From Rhodospirillales bacterium (lineage in GTDB: Bacteria > Pseudomonadota > Alphaproteobacteria > Reyranellales > Reyranellaceae), in NCBI GenBank assembly GCA_016699855.1, contig CP064988.1, forward strand, positions 5,236,501 through 5,300,500: a DNA stretch of 64,000 nt. Direction: 5' to 3'. A program made the translations under genes and the position numbers. Below are positions 18,199 to 28,326 of the stretch, piece after piece. Under the pieces are notes generated by a model. The model ran no database searches. It was not told where the DNA came from and saw only the letters and a program-made list of their open reading frames with translations. Within the stretch, counting starts at the first letter, position 1; each line of letters opens with the position of its first letter.

Positions 18199-19170
18199 AT
18201 GACCACCCTACGCCGCGGCGCCGTCGCCGCTCTCGCCGTCGTCGCCATCGCCGGCGCCGCCGGCGCGCTGGCGCAGCCCAAGGGCATGACGCTCGGCACC
18301 GCCTCGGTCGGCGGCACGTATTTCATCTACGGTGGCGTCGTCGCCAAGATCCTGACCGACAAGATCGGCGCCCAGGTGTCGACGCAGCAGACGCAGGGTC
18401 CGAACCAGAACGTCATCCTGGTCGAGGACAAGAAGATCGAGCTCGGCATGACCACGATGGGCGTCGCGCTGCAGGCGTGGACCGGCTCGGCCGAGTGGAC
18501 CAAGGGCAAGAAGTACACGAACATCCGCGCCCTGTTCCCGATGTACGACACGCCGCTGCAGTGCGTCGCGCTGAAGAAGTCCGGAATCACCTCGTTCAAG
18601 CAGCTCGACGGCAAGACCGTCGGCGTCGGCCCGAAGGCGGGCACGCCGGGCACGTACATCCCGATGATCTTCTCGGCGCTGGGCATGAAGGCGACGATCC
18701 GCAACGGCCAGGGCTCGGACATGGCCGGGCAGCTCGGCGACGGCATCATCGACGCGTTCTGCTTCGGCGCCGGACTGCCGATCGCGGCGTTCTCGCAGAT
18801 CGACGCCGAGAAGGAGGCCAACTTCTTCACCTGGAGCGACGACGAGCGCGCCAAGATCATGAAGGCGATGCCGGAGTTCTCCGAGGCGCTGATTCCGAAG
18901 GGCACCTACAAGCAGCAGACGGTCGACCAGAAGACGATCGGCCTCTACAATTTCGCGATCACCCACAAGGATCTGCCGGACGACGTCGCCTACAACATCG
19001 TCAAGGCGATCCTCGAGAACAACGCCGCGATGGTGCAGGGCCACGAATCGGCCAGGGAGACGGTGATCGGCAACGCCGACCGCAACGCCTTCCTGACGTT
19101 CCATCCCGGCGCCGTGAAGTACTACAAGGAGAAGGGCGCGAAGCTCAATCCGGCGGCGCTGCCGAAGTGA
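18199..19170 (+). CDS. TAXI-family TRAP transporter substrate-binding protein
   Basis: Periplasmic binding protein of 323 aa. A signal peptide covers about residues 1-25 (AVAALAVVAIAGAAGALAQ). The mature start MTLGTASVGGTYFIYGGVVA is typical of the TAXI (NMT1-like) family, whose members bind small organic acids or similar solutes. GGAGGA precedes the ATG at 18199. The fused permease follows after a strong hairpin, which is the usual TAXI arrangement. The ligand cannot be told from sequence. Confidence 0.88.
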   Translation: MTTLRRGAVAALAVVAIAGAAGALAQPKGMTLGTASVGGTYFIYGGVVAKILTDKIGAQVSTQQTQGPNQNVILVEDKKIELGMTTMGVALQAWTGSAEWTKGKKYTNIRALFPMYDTPLQCVALKKSGITSFKQLDGKTVGVGPKAGTPGTYIPMIFSALGMKATIRNGQGSDMAGQLGDGIIDAFCFGAGLPIAAFSQIDAEKEANFFTWSDDERAKIMKAMPEFSEALIPKGTYKQQTVDQKTIGLYNFAITHKDLPDDVAYNIVKAILENNAAMVQGHESARETVIGNADRNAFLTFHPGAVKYYKEKGAKLNPAALPK

Positions 19171-19204
19171 CGCCAAGCCACGCCGGCGCCTAGCCGCCCA
19201 GCGC

Positions 19205-19231
19205 GACGCCCGCTCCAGTGGAGCGGGCGTC
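19205..19231 (+). terminator. strong intercistronic hairpin between binding protein and permease
   Basis: GACGCCCGCTCCA at 19205-19217 and its exact complement at 19219-19231 form a 13-bp dyad with one base at the centre, so a few inner pairs would open to make the loop. No T run follows. It lies 35 bases after the binding-protein stop. Such hairpins can stop part of transcription or protect the upstream message, giving more binding protein than permease. Confidence 0.6.
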
Positions 19232-19307
19232 GTCGCGTGCGGCGCCGGGAGGAGACCGCGAAGCCCCGGCGCGAGACCGGGCGGCGGACAGGGAGACGGG
19301 GAAGCAC

Positions 19308-21191
19308 ATGGCCACGCCAAGCGCCGCGACGACGCCGGAGCCGCGCGACCTCGCCGAGGTCGGCGCGGTCGACGTCGACGAGCTCGAGCACGCCGGGGGA
19401 AGGCGCGAGCACCGCGGCTGGGAACGACCCCTGTTCTTCTGGCTGTGCGCGGGATTCACCGGGTTCCACCTCTGGATCCTGGTCGGTCCGGTGGTCGTCA
19501 AGTTCGTCGATTCCACGTTCGCCCTGGACGGCGCGTTCAACAGGCTGCTGGCCCCCAACCTCGACCAGGAGCTGTTCCGGTCGATCCATCTCGCGTGGGG
19601 CGCGACGCTTGGGTTCGGCTTCTTCACGATCGCCAAGGGTCGGGGCGCCAAGGGCGTGCCGTGGTACGACTGGCTGCTGATCGCGGGCTCGATCGGCTGC
19701 GCCGTCTACATGTGGCGCAACCTCGACGACCTGCAGATGAACCAGGGCGCGCTCTACGACCTGCCGGACCTGGTCTACAGCCTGGTCGGCCTGGTCACGC
19801 TGTTCGAGTTCACGCGCCGGACCGCAGGCATGCCGCTGACCGTGATCGTCGCGGTGTTCATGCTCTACGCGATGTTCGGGCACCTGTTCCCGGAGCGCTG
19901 GGCGCTGTACCACAACAAGTCGCTCAAGGACCTGTGGTTCGCGTTCCCCTACGTCTTCAGCAACCTCGGGGTGTTCGGCACGACGCTCGAGGTGTCGTCG
20001 ACCTTCATCATCATGTTCACGGCCTTCGCCGCGTTCCTAACGCGCTCCAAGGCGGGCGACTACTTCAACGACCTGTCGGTCGGCCTGGTCGGCTGGGCGC
20101 GCGGCGGCCCGGCCAAGGTCGCGGTGCTGTCCGGCGTGATGTTCGGCTCGATCAGCGGGTCGTCGGTCGCCAACGTCGTCGCCTCCGGCTCGGTCACGAT
20201 CCCGATGATGCGGCGCGTCGGCTACGACCGGGCGACGGCCGGCGCGATCGAGGCGACGTCGTCGACCGGCGGTCAGATCACGCCGCCGGTGCTCGGCGCG
20301 GCGGCGTTCCTGATGGCCGAGGCGACGGGCATCAAGTACGCGGAGATCGCCGGCGCGGCGATCATCCCGTGCCTGCTGTTCTACATCGCCTGCTACGCGC
20401 ACTGCGACCTTCACGCCGCCAAGAACGGCCTGCGCGGCCTGCCGCGCTCCGAGCTGCCGCCGCTCGGACCGATGATGGCGCGGCTCTACATGATCGCGCC
20501 GATCGCGGTGCTGATCTGGGCCTTCATCGACGGCTACTCGGCGTTCCTGGCGGCCGGACTGGGAATCGCGCTCTGCGTCGTGGTCAGCTGGTTCAACGGC
20601 CTGGCGCGCGGCGCCGACGGGCGGCTGGGGTGGCGTCCCGGCGACGACGTCATGCGCGGCCGCGGCATCGTCGAGGCGCTCGAGATCGGCGCCAAGGACA
20701 GCATACAGCTGGTGTCGGTCTGCGCCGCCGCCGGCATCATCGTCGGCGTCATCGCGCTGACCGGGATCGGCGGCCGCTTCGCCCAGATCATGCAGGTCGT
20801 CGCCGGCGAGAACCAGTTCCTGGCGATGCTGTTCACCATGGTCATCGTGACGATCCTCGGCATGGGCATGCCCACGACGGCGGCCTACGCGATCGCGGCC
20901 TCGGTGGTGGCGCCGGGCCTGGTGCAGATCGGCGTGCCCAAGCTGGTCGCGCACATGTTCATCTTCTACTACGCGGTGCTGTCGGCGATCACGCCGCCGG
21001 TCGCGGTCGCCTCGATCGCCGCCGCGGGCATGGCCAAGGCGGACGCATGGAAGACGTCGTGGATCGCAGTGAAACTGGGACTCGCCACCTTCATCGTGCC
21101 GATCGCCGTCGCCGACGTCGCCGGGGCCGCGCTGGTGGCGGCCGGCTGGCTGGCGCAACGCGCGATCGACGGCCGGCGCGCACGCGCATAG
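19308..21191 (+). CDS. TRAP transporter fused permease, TAXI type
   Basis: Inner-membrane permease of 627 aa that combines the small (DctQ-like) and large (DctM-like) TRAP subunits. It has many hydrophobic helices and family signatures in the large-subunit part: SGVMFGSISGSSVANVVASG, EATSSTGGQITPPVLGAAAF and MGMPTTAAYAIAASVVAPGL. Transport is driven by an ion gradient with substrate delivered by the TAXI binding protein encoded upstream. I place the start at the ATG at 19308; the ORF could extend upstream, but that part overlaps the hairpin. Confidence 0.9.
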   Translation: MATPSAATTPEPRDLAEVGAVDVDELEHAGGRREHRGWERPLFFWLCAGFTGFHLWILVGPVVVKFVDSTFALDGAFNRLLAPNLDQELFRSIHLAWGATLGFGFFTIAKGRGAKGVPWYDWLLIAGSIGCAVYMWRNLDDLQMNQGALYDLPDLVYSLVGLVTLFEFTRRTAGMPLTVIVAVFMLYAMFGHLFPERWALYHNKSLKDLWFAFPYVFSNLGVFGTTLEVSSTFIIMFTAFAAFLTRSKAGDYFNDLSVGLVGWARGGPAKVAVLSGVMFGSISGSSVANVVASGSVTIPMMRRVGYDRATAGAIEATSSTGGQITPPVLGAAAFLMAEATGIKYAEIAGAAIIPCLLFYIACYAHCDLHAAKNGLRGLPRSELPPLGPMMARLYMIAPIAVLIWAFIDGYSAFLAAGLGIALCVVVSWFNGLARGADGRLGWRPGDDVMRGRGIVEALEIGAKDSIQLVSVCAAAGIIVGVIALTGIGGRFAQIMQVVAGENQFLAMLFTMVIVTILGMGMPTTAAYAIAASVVAPGLVQIGVPKLVAHMFIFYYAVLSAITPPVAVASIAAAGMAKADAWKTSWIAVKLGLATFIVPIAVADVAGAALVAAGWLAQRAIDGRRARA

Positions 21192-21297
21192 CGGCGATCC
21201 GTCGCCGTCGCCCGCGGGCGCTGCCGCCGCGGCGAGGCCGCAGTGTCATGCCGCGGCGCGGCATGGCAATATTCGATCCGGGCCGCCGCGCCGACCG

Positions 21298-21307
21298 GCA
21301 ATATTGC
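21298..21307. promoter_or_regulatory. GGCAATATT pair upstream of pdhA
   Basis: GGCAATATT occurs at 21265-21273 and 21297-21305, 32 bases (about three helical turns) apart, and the second copy is part of the perfect dyad GCAATATTGC at 21298-21307. The pair lies about 130-170 bases before pdhA. It could be an operator for the pyruvate dehydrogenase genes, but no known site is matched. Confidence 0.3.
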
Positions 21308-21434
21308 GCAAACGCGCCATTGATGTGGGCGGGTCGCAGCGCTTTTTCCTAGGCAGAACAACCGGCGTTATCCAATCTTCACTACAAACGTCGTCGAGGA
21401 ATCCGCGTCTCACCGCCGAGGGGAGGGCAATGCG

Positions 21435-22474
21435 ATGGCCAGGACCGCCGCCAAGCCGAAATCGTCCGCGACGACCGGCGACAACAGCGTGACCGCCGAC
21501 GAGTTGCGCAAGTATTACCGCGACATGCTGCTGATCCGCCGCTTCGAGGAGCGCGCCGGCCAGCTCTACGGCATGGGCCTGATCGGCGGCTTCTGCCATC
21601 TCTACATCGGCCAGGAGGCCGTGGTCGTCGGCATGCAGGCGACGATCGACAGTTCGCGCGACGCCGTCGTCACGAGCTACCGCGACCACGGGCACATGCT
21701 GGCGTGCGGGATGGAGTCGCGCGGCGTGATGGCGGAGCTGACCGGACGCTCCGGCGGCTACTCCAAGGGCAAGGGCGGCTCGATGCACATGTTCAGCCGG
21801 AGCGCAACTTCTACGGCGGCCACGGCATCGTCGGCGCCCAGGTGCCGATCGGCACCGGTCTCGCCTTCGCGCACAAGTACAACGGCACCAACGCCGTCTC
21901 GCTGACCTATTTCGGCGACGGCAGCGCCAACCAGGGCCAGGTCTATGAGGCCTTCAACATGGCGGCGCTGTGGAAACTGCCGGTGGTCTACATCATCGAG
22001 AACAACCGCTACGCCATGGGCACGTCGATCGAACGCGCCGCGGCGGTGACGGATTTCTCGAAGCACGGCGAGGCCTTCGGCATCCCCGGCGAGCAGGTCG
22101 ACGGCATGGACGTGGTCGCGGTGCGCACCGCCGGCGAGCGCGCCGTGGCGCACGCCCGCTCGGGCAAGGGCCCCTACCTGCTGGAGATGCTGACCTACCG
22201 CTACCGCGGCCACTCCATGAGCGATCCCGGCAAGTACCGGAGCAAGGAGGAGGTCGAGAAGATGCGCACCGAGCGCGATCCGATCGAGCGCGCCAAGAAG
22301 CGCATGGCCGAGATGGGCGCGATGGACGAGGCCGGCCTCAAGGCGATCGACGCGGAGGTCCGCAAGATCGTGGCCGACGCCGCCGAGTTCGCGACCTACA
22401 GCCCCGAACCGGATCCGTCCGAGCTGTGGACCGACATCCTGGCCGACGCCGCCCGGCCGTCGGCCGCGGCCTGA
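21435..22474 (+). CDS. pdhA: pyruvate dehydrogenase E1 alpha subunit, one frameshift in the given sequence
   Basis: Decarboxylates pyruvate with thiamine diphosphate as part of the pyruvate dehydrogenase complex. The first frame has [20 protein letters not shown] and [12 protein letters not shown]. The second has [20 protein letters not shown], the thiamine diphosphate motif [17 protein letters not shown]...ENN, and [11 protein letters not shown] with the phosphorylation-loop region. The switch is at about 21797, where CAGCCGGAGCGC stands for an expected CAGCCCGGAGCGC, one C short. Restored length is 346 aa, normal. GGGAGG precedes the ATG at 21435. pdhB follows 39 bases after the stop. Confidence 0.93.
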
Positions 22475-22513
22475 CCGCCGTCCCCACGACACCCCAGAGC
22501 GCGGACACCGACC

Positions 22514-23911
<1,398 letters not shown>

Positions 23912-23932
23912 CCGGAGGGGAGGGACGCCGCC

Positions 23933-25291
23933 ATGGCCATCGACATCCTCATGCCGGCGCTGTCGCCGACCATGACCGAGGGCAAGCTCGCCAAGTGGCA
24001 TGTGAAGGAAGGCGACAAGATCACCTCGGGGATGGTGATCTGCGAGATCGAGACCGACAAGGCGACGATGGAGGTCGAGGCGGTCGACGAGGGCGTGATG
24101 GGCCGCATCGTCGTGCCGGAGGGCGCCGAGGGCGTGAAGGTCAACGCCGTGATCGCCGTGCTGGTCGAGGAGGGCGAGGCCGTGCCTGCGGCGGCCGCGG
24201 CGAAGCCGGCCGCCGCTAGCGCCGCGACGGCGGCGCCTAAGACCACCGCCGCATCTCTTCCTCCCTCCCCCCTTGTGGGGGAGGGCCGGGGAGGGGGGGC
24301 TGCCCCCCCGGCGTCGACATCCGTCGCACCCCCCACCCCAACTCTCCCCCACAAGGGGGGAGGGGGTAGCTCGGCGTCGGCACCAGGTGGCCGCATCTTC
24401 GCTTCGCCGCTCGCGAAGCGGGTCGCCGCCGAAGCCGGCGTCGATCTCGCGAAGATCGCGGGCAGCGGGCCGCACGGCCGCGTCGTGCGCGCCGACGTCG
24501 ACAAGGCGGTCGCCGCCGGTACCGCCAAGCCTGGTCCCGCCGCCGCGCCGGCGTCGGCTCCCGCGCCGCGCCCCGCCAGCGCGCCGGTCGTGGTCACGGG
24601 CGAGACCACGAAGGTGCCGCACAACAGCATCCGCAAGGTCGTGGCCCGGCGCCTGACCGAGTCCAAGCAGACCGTGCCGCACATCTACCTGACGGTGGAC
24701 GTGGAGCTCGACTCGCTGCTGGCGGCGCGGACGGCGATCAACGCGCGGGCCGAGAAGACCAAGGCCGGCAAGGTCTCGGTCAACGACATGGTGATCAAGG
24801 CCAGCGCGCTGGCGCTGCGCGACCATCCCGACGTCAACGCGTCGTGGACCGACGACGCGATGATCCTCTACGGCAGCGTCGACATCTCGGTCGCCGTGGC
24901 CACCGACCGCGGGCTGGTGACGCCGATCGTGCGCGACGCCGACCGCAAGGGGCTGGGGCGCATCGCCGCCGACATGAAGGATCTCGCCGGCCGGGCGCGC
25001 GAGGGCAAGCTGAAGCTCGACGAGTTCCAGGGCGGCGGCTTCACGATCTCCAACCTCGGCATGTACGGCACGGTGAATTTCCAGGCGATCATCAACCCGC
25101 CGCAGGCCGCGATCCTCGCGGTCGGCGCCGGCGAGGAGCGCGTGGTCGTACGCGGCGGCCAGATGGTGGTGCGCACCATGATGTCGCTGACCGGCTCGTT
25201 CGACCACCGCGTGGTCGACGGCGTGCTCGGCGCCCAGTTCCTGCAGACGCTCAAGGGCTACCTCGAGCAGCCCGCCACGATGCTGCTGTAG
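23933..25291 (+). CDS. pdhC: dihydrolipoamide acetyltransferase (PDH E2)
   Basis: Core of the pyruvate dehydrogenase complex; moves the acetyl group to CoA. Order: lipoyl domain (residues about 1-80, lysine in [13 protein letters not shown]), Ala/Pro linker holding a palindromic element ([11 protein letters not shown] ... [12 protein letters not shown]), peripheral subunit-binding domain ([33 protein letters not shown]), a second Ala/Pro linker, and a catalytic domain (about 225-452) with the active-site motif DHRVVDG near the C-terminus. GGAGG lies upstream of the ATG. The gene is 21 bases after pdhB and seven bases before lpd, so the block is one operon. Confidence 0.95.
   Translation: MAIDILMPALSPTMTEGKLAKWHVKEGDKITSGMVICEIETDKATMEVEAVDEGVMGRIVVPEGAEGVKVNAVIAVLVEEGEAVPAAAAAKPAAASAATAAPKTTAASLPPSPLVGEGRGGGAAPPASTSVAPPTPTLPHKGGGGSSASAPGGRIFASPLAKRVAAEAGVDLAKIAGSGPHGRVVRADVDKAVAAGTAKPGPAAAPASAPAPRPASAPVVVTGETTKVPHNSIRKVVARRLTESKQTVPHIYLTVDVELDSLLAARTAINARAEKTKAGKVSVNDMVIKASALALRDHPDVNASWTDDAMILYGSVDISVAVATDRGLVTPIVRDADRKGLGRIAADMKDLAGRAREGKLKLDEFQGGGFTISNLGMYGTVNFQAIINPPQAAILAVGAGEERVVVRGGQMVVRTMMSLTGSFDHRVVDGVLGAQFLQTLKGYLEQPATMLL
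24257..24366. repeat. palindromic element inserted in frame in the pdhC linker
   Basis: The same element as in pdhB, with arms CCCCCCTTGTGGGGGAGGG and CTCCCCCACAAGGGGGGAG and a shared outer layout. The loops differ (CGTCGACATCCGTCG here against GCGCCAGCGACTGGGG in pdhB). The amounts of linker before the element also differ between the genes, which favours separate insertions over copying together. Both sit in low-constraint linkers and keep the frame. Confidence 0.75.
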
Positions 25292-25297
25292 GAGGCG

Positions 25298-26713
25298 ATG
25301 ATGGCCGACACCACCTTCGACCTCGTCGTCGTCGGCTCCGGGCCGGGCGGGTACGTCGCGGCGATCCGGGCATCGCAACTCGGGATGAAATGCGCCATCG
25401 TCGAGCGCGAGAATCTCGGCGGCATCTGCCTGAACTGGGGCTGCATCCCGACCAAGGCGCTGCTGCGCTCGGCCGAGGTCTACCACCTGATGAAGCACGC
25501 CGACGCCTACGGGCTGTCGGCGACGGGCGTGGCGTTCGACGCCAAGAAGGTCGTCGAGCGTTCGCGCAAGGTGGCGACGCAGCTCAACGGCGGCGTCAAG
25601 CACCTGATGCGCAAGAACAAGGTCGCGGTGTTCGACGGCACCGGCAAGCTCGACGGCGTCGCCGGCGGCCTCCGCAAGATCGCGGTGACGGGCAAGGACG
25701 GCAAGACGACGGCGCTGACGGCCAAGAACGTCATCCTCGCGACCGGCGCGCGGGCGCGCCAGCTTCCGGGGCTGGAGACCGACGGCAAGCTGGTGTGGAG
25801 CTACCGCGAGGCGATGGTGCCCGAGGCGATTCCGAAGTCGCTGCTGGTGATCGGGTCGGGCGCGATCGGCATCGAGTTCGCGAGCTTCTACCGCACGTTC
25901 GGCGCCGAGGTGACGGTGGTCGAGGTGATGGACCGCGTGCTGCCGGTCGAGGACGACGAGATCTCGGCCTTCGCGCGCAAGGCGTTCGAGAAGCAGGGCA
26001 TGAAGATCCTGACCGGCGCGACGGTGAAGGCGCTCAGGAAGGCCGCCAACAGCGTGACGGCGACGGTCGAGGCCGGCGGCAAGACGCAGGAGATCACCGT
26101 GGAGCGCGTGATCTCGGCGGTCGGCATCGTCGGCAATGTCGAGGGCGTCGGCCTGGAGGGCACGAAGATCAAGGTCGAGAAGACCCACGTCGTGACCGAC
26201 CCGTGGGGCTTCACCGGCGAGCCCGGCGTGTACGCCATCGGCGACCTGACCGGCCCGCCGTGGCTGGCGCACAAGGCCAGCCACGAGGGCGTGGTGTGTG
26301 TCGAGAAGATCGCGGGTGTGAAGGGCGCGCACCCCATGGACGTCGGCAACATCCCGGGCTGCACCTACTGCCATCCGCAGGTCGCCAGCGTCGGGATGAC
26401 CGAGAAGGCGGCCAAGGCCAAGGGCCACGAGGTCAAGGTCGGCCGCTTCCCCTTCATCGGCAACGGCAAGGCGATCGCGCTGGGCGAGACCGAGGGGCTG
26501 GTCAAGACGGTGTTCGACGCGAAGACCGGCGAATTGCTGGGCGCGCACATGATCGGCGCCGAGGTCACCGAGCTGATCCAGGGCTACACCGTGGCGCGCT
26601 CGCTGGAGACCACCGAGGCCGATCTGATGCACACCGTGTTCCCGCATCCGACGATCTCCGAGACGATGCACGAGGCGGTGCTCGACGCCTACGGACGCGC
26701 GCTGCACATCTGA
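25298..26713 (+). CDS. lpd: dihydrolipoamide dehydrogenase (E3)
   Basis: FAD enzyme that reoxidises the dihydrolipoyl groups of PdhB and PdhC using NAD. The FAD site is [20 protein letters not shown] near the start, and the redox disulfide is in [18 protein letters not shown] (CLNWGC). An NAD site, [19 protein letters not shown], lies near residue 190, and the C-terminal dimer interface ends with the active-site His in [11 protein letters not shown]. Length is 471 aa. AGGAGG precedes the paired ATG codons at 25298 and 25301, and either could be used. It is coupled to pdhC. Confidence 0.95.
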   Translation: MMADTTFDLVVVGSGPGGYVAAIRASQLGMKCAIVERENLGGICLNWGCIPTKALLRSAEVYHLMKHADAYGLSATGVAFDAKKVVERSRKVATQLNGGVKHLMRKNKVAVFDGTGKLDGVAGGLRKIAVTGKDGKTTALTAKNVILATGARARQLPGLETDGKLVWSYREAMVPEAIPKSLLVIGSGAIGIEFASFYRTFGAEVTVVEVMDRVLPVEDDEISAFARKAFEKQGMKILTGATVKALRKAANSVTATVEAGGKTQEITVERVISAVGIVGNVEGVGLEGTKIKVEKTHVVTDPWGFTGEPGVYAIGDLTGPPWLAHKASHEGVVCVEKIAGVKGAHPMDVGNIPGCTYCHPQVASVGMTEKAAKAKGHEVKVGRFPFIGNGKAIALGETEGLVKTVFDAKTGELLGAHMIGAEVTELIQGYTVARSLETTEADLMHTVFPHPTISETMHEAVLDAYGRALHI

Positions 26714-26717
26714 GGCG

Positions 26718-27207
26718 ATGCGTAGCGAGCGCGACATCATCGAGCTGATCGCCCGCGCGCTGCGGGAGAAGGAGATCGCGCGCGAGCGCGAGGCGGCGCG
26801 GCTGGCCGACGAGACCGAGGCCAAGCGGGTGTTCTTCCAGGCCGCGCGGGCGGTGTTCACCCACGTCGTGATGCCGGAGATGGAGCGCTTCGGCCGGGTC
26901 ATCGCGCAGGCGCGCGTGCGGGCGGCGATCAGCGACAGCGGCGCCTTCTACCTGCCCGGCCAGACCGATCCCAACCCTGGTCGCCAAGTTCGCGCTCCCG
27001 CTGAACAAGCCCGACCCGGCGCTGCCGCTCTGCGTGTCGTTCAAGGCGGTGTTCCCGGCCGGGATGGCGGTCTATTTCACCGACGTCGACAAGTCGCAGA
27101 TCGACGCCAAAGGCGCGGTCGACATGGTGCCGCTGGAGGACCTCGACGCCGGCGCCGTGCAGGACCACCTCGTGCGGGTGCTCGAGAATTATCTCCACGA
27201 ATGTTGA
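26718..27207 (+). CDS. hypothetical protein between lpd and lipA, one frameshift in the given sequence
   Basis: The first frame gives a helical N-terminus rich in Glu and Arg ([19 protein letters not shown]), followed by [21 protein letters not shown] second frame, from about 26985, continues with [32 protein letters not shown] and [11 protein letters not shown] up to the stop at 27205-27207. One extra base around 26983 (CCCAACCCTG where CCCACCCTG fits) joins them into about 162 aa. The joined protein has no signal or membrane segment. I recognise no family. It starts five bases after lpd, so it belongs to the same transcript and may serve the pyruvate dehydrogenase complex. Confidence 0.6.
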
Positions 27208-27239
27208 CGCCCGGGGCGTCAGGGATCACCTCTACCGCC

Positions 27240-28205
27240 ATGGACCTCGACCTCGACAAGCCCGCCGTGCCCCGCGCCGAGCGCCACCCCGAGAAGGCGC
27301 ACCGCCCGGACAACCCGGTGGCGCGCAAGCCCGCGTGGATCCGCGTCAAGGCGCCGAACTCGCCGGAATACGTCGAGACGCGCCGCCTGATGCGCGAGCA
27401 CGGGCTGTCGACGGTGTGCGAGGAGGCGGCCTGCCCGAACATCGGCGAGTGCTGGAAACTCAAGCACGCCACCTTCATGATCCTCGGCGACACCTGCACC
27501 CGGGCCTGCGCCTTCTGCAACGTCAAGACCGGCCTGCCCGGCGCGCTCAACCCGCACGAGCCGGCCAACGTCGCCGAGGCGGTCTCGAAGCTGGAACTCC
27601 ACCACGTCGTCGTCACGTCGGTCGACCGCGACGACCTGCCGGATGGTGGCGCCGCGCATTTCGCCGCGACCATCGACGCCATCCATCGGGCCGCGCCCGG
27701 GACCACGGTCGAGATCCTGACGCCCGACTTTCTGCGCAAGCCCGGCGCCGTCGACGTCGTGGTGGCGGCGCGTCCGGACGTGTTCAACCACAACCTCGAG
27801 ACCGTGCCGCGGCTCTATCCGACGATCCGGCCCGGCGCCCGCTACTTCGCGTCGCTCCAGCTGCTGGCGCGCGTCAAGGAGATCGATCCGGCCGCGTTCA
27901 CCAAGTCGGGTCTGATGGTCGGGCTGGGCGAGACGCGCGAGGAGATCGGCCAGGTGATGGACGATATGCGCGCCGCCGACGTCGATTTCCTGACCATCGG
28001 CCAGTACCTCCAGCCGACGCGCAAGCACGCCGCGGTGGACCGGTTCTGGACGCCCGACGAATTCACGCAGCTCGCCGCCATGGCGCGCGGCAAGGGCTTC
28101 AACATGGTCTCAGCGACGCCGCTGACGCGCTCAAGCTACCATGCCGGCGACGATTTCGCCCGCCTGCGCGCGGCGCGCCGGGCGGCGGTCCGCCCGCCGG
28201 CTTGA
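27240..28205 (+). CDS. lipA: lipoyl synthase
   Basis: Radical-SAM enzyme that inserts two sulfurs into octanoyl groups on lipoyl domains, so it completes the cofactor of PdhB and PdhC. The auxiliary cluster cysteines are in [12 protein letters not shown], and the radical-SAM cluster in [15 protein letters not shown] (CxxxCxxC). The C-terminal [10 protein letters not shown] carries the serine that ligates the auxiliary cluster. I place the start at the ATG at 27240 (321 aa, normal length). An in-frame ATG at 27201 overlaps the upstream stop and would add 13 residues. Confidence 0.95.
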   Translation: MDLDLDKPAVPRAERHPEKAHRPDNPVARKPAWIRVKAPNSPEYVETRRLMREHGLSTVCEEAACPNIGECWKLKHATFMILGDTCTRACAFCNVKTGLPGALNPHEPANVAEAVSKLELHHVVVTSVDRDDLPDGGAAHFAATIDAIHRAAPGTTVEILTPDFLRKPGAVDVVVAARPDVFNHNLETVPRLYPTIRPGARYFASLQLLARVKEIDPAAFTKSGLMVGLGETREEIGQVMDDMRAADVDFLTIGQYLQPTRKHAAVDRFWTPDEFTQLAAMARGKGFNMVSATPLTRSSYHAGDDFARLRAARRAAVRPPA

Positions 28206-28326
28206 ATCGGCGCGGACAACAGGGACAAGTTCCAGCAGCGCCACGGCCGTCGGGCCGGCCGGCCTTGTTGCGGCGCATCGCCCGACATGGGCATAACCGC
28301 TGAAGTCGCCAGCAGGAGGTCGCGCG

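Noticed and set aside
21435..22474. pdhA, eno, tpiA, pyrG and recG as true pseudogenes
   Set aside because: Each needs only one or two single-base corrections, keeps all catalytic motifs on both sides, and most are essential. Sequence error is the simpler reading.
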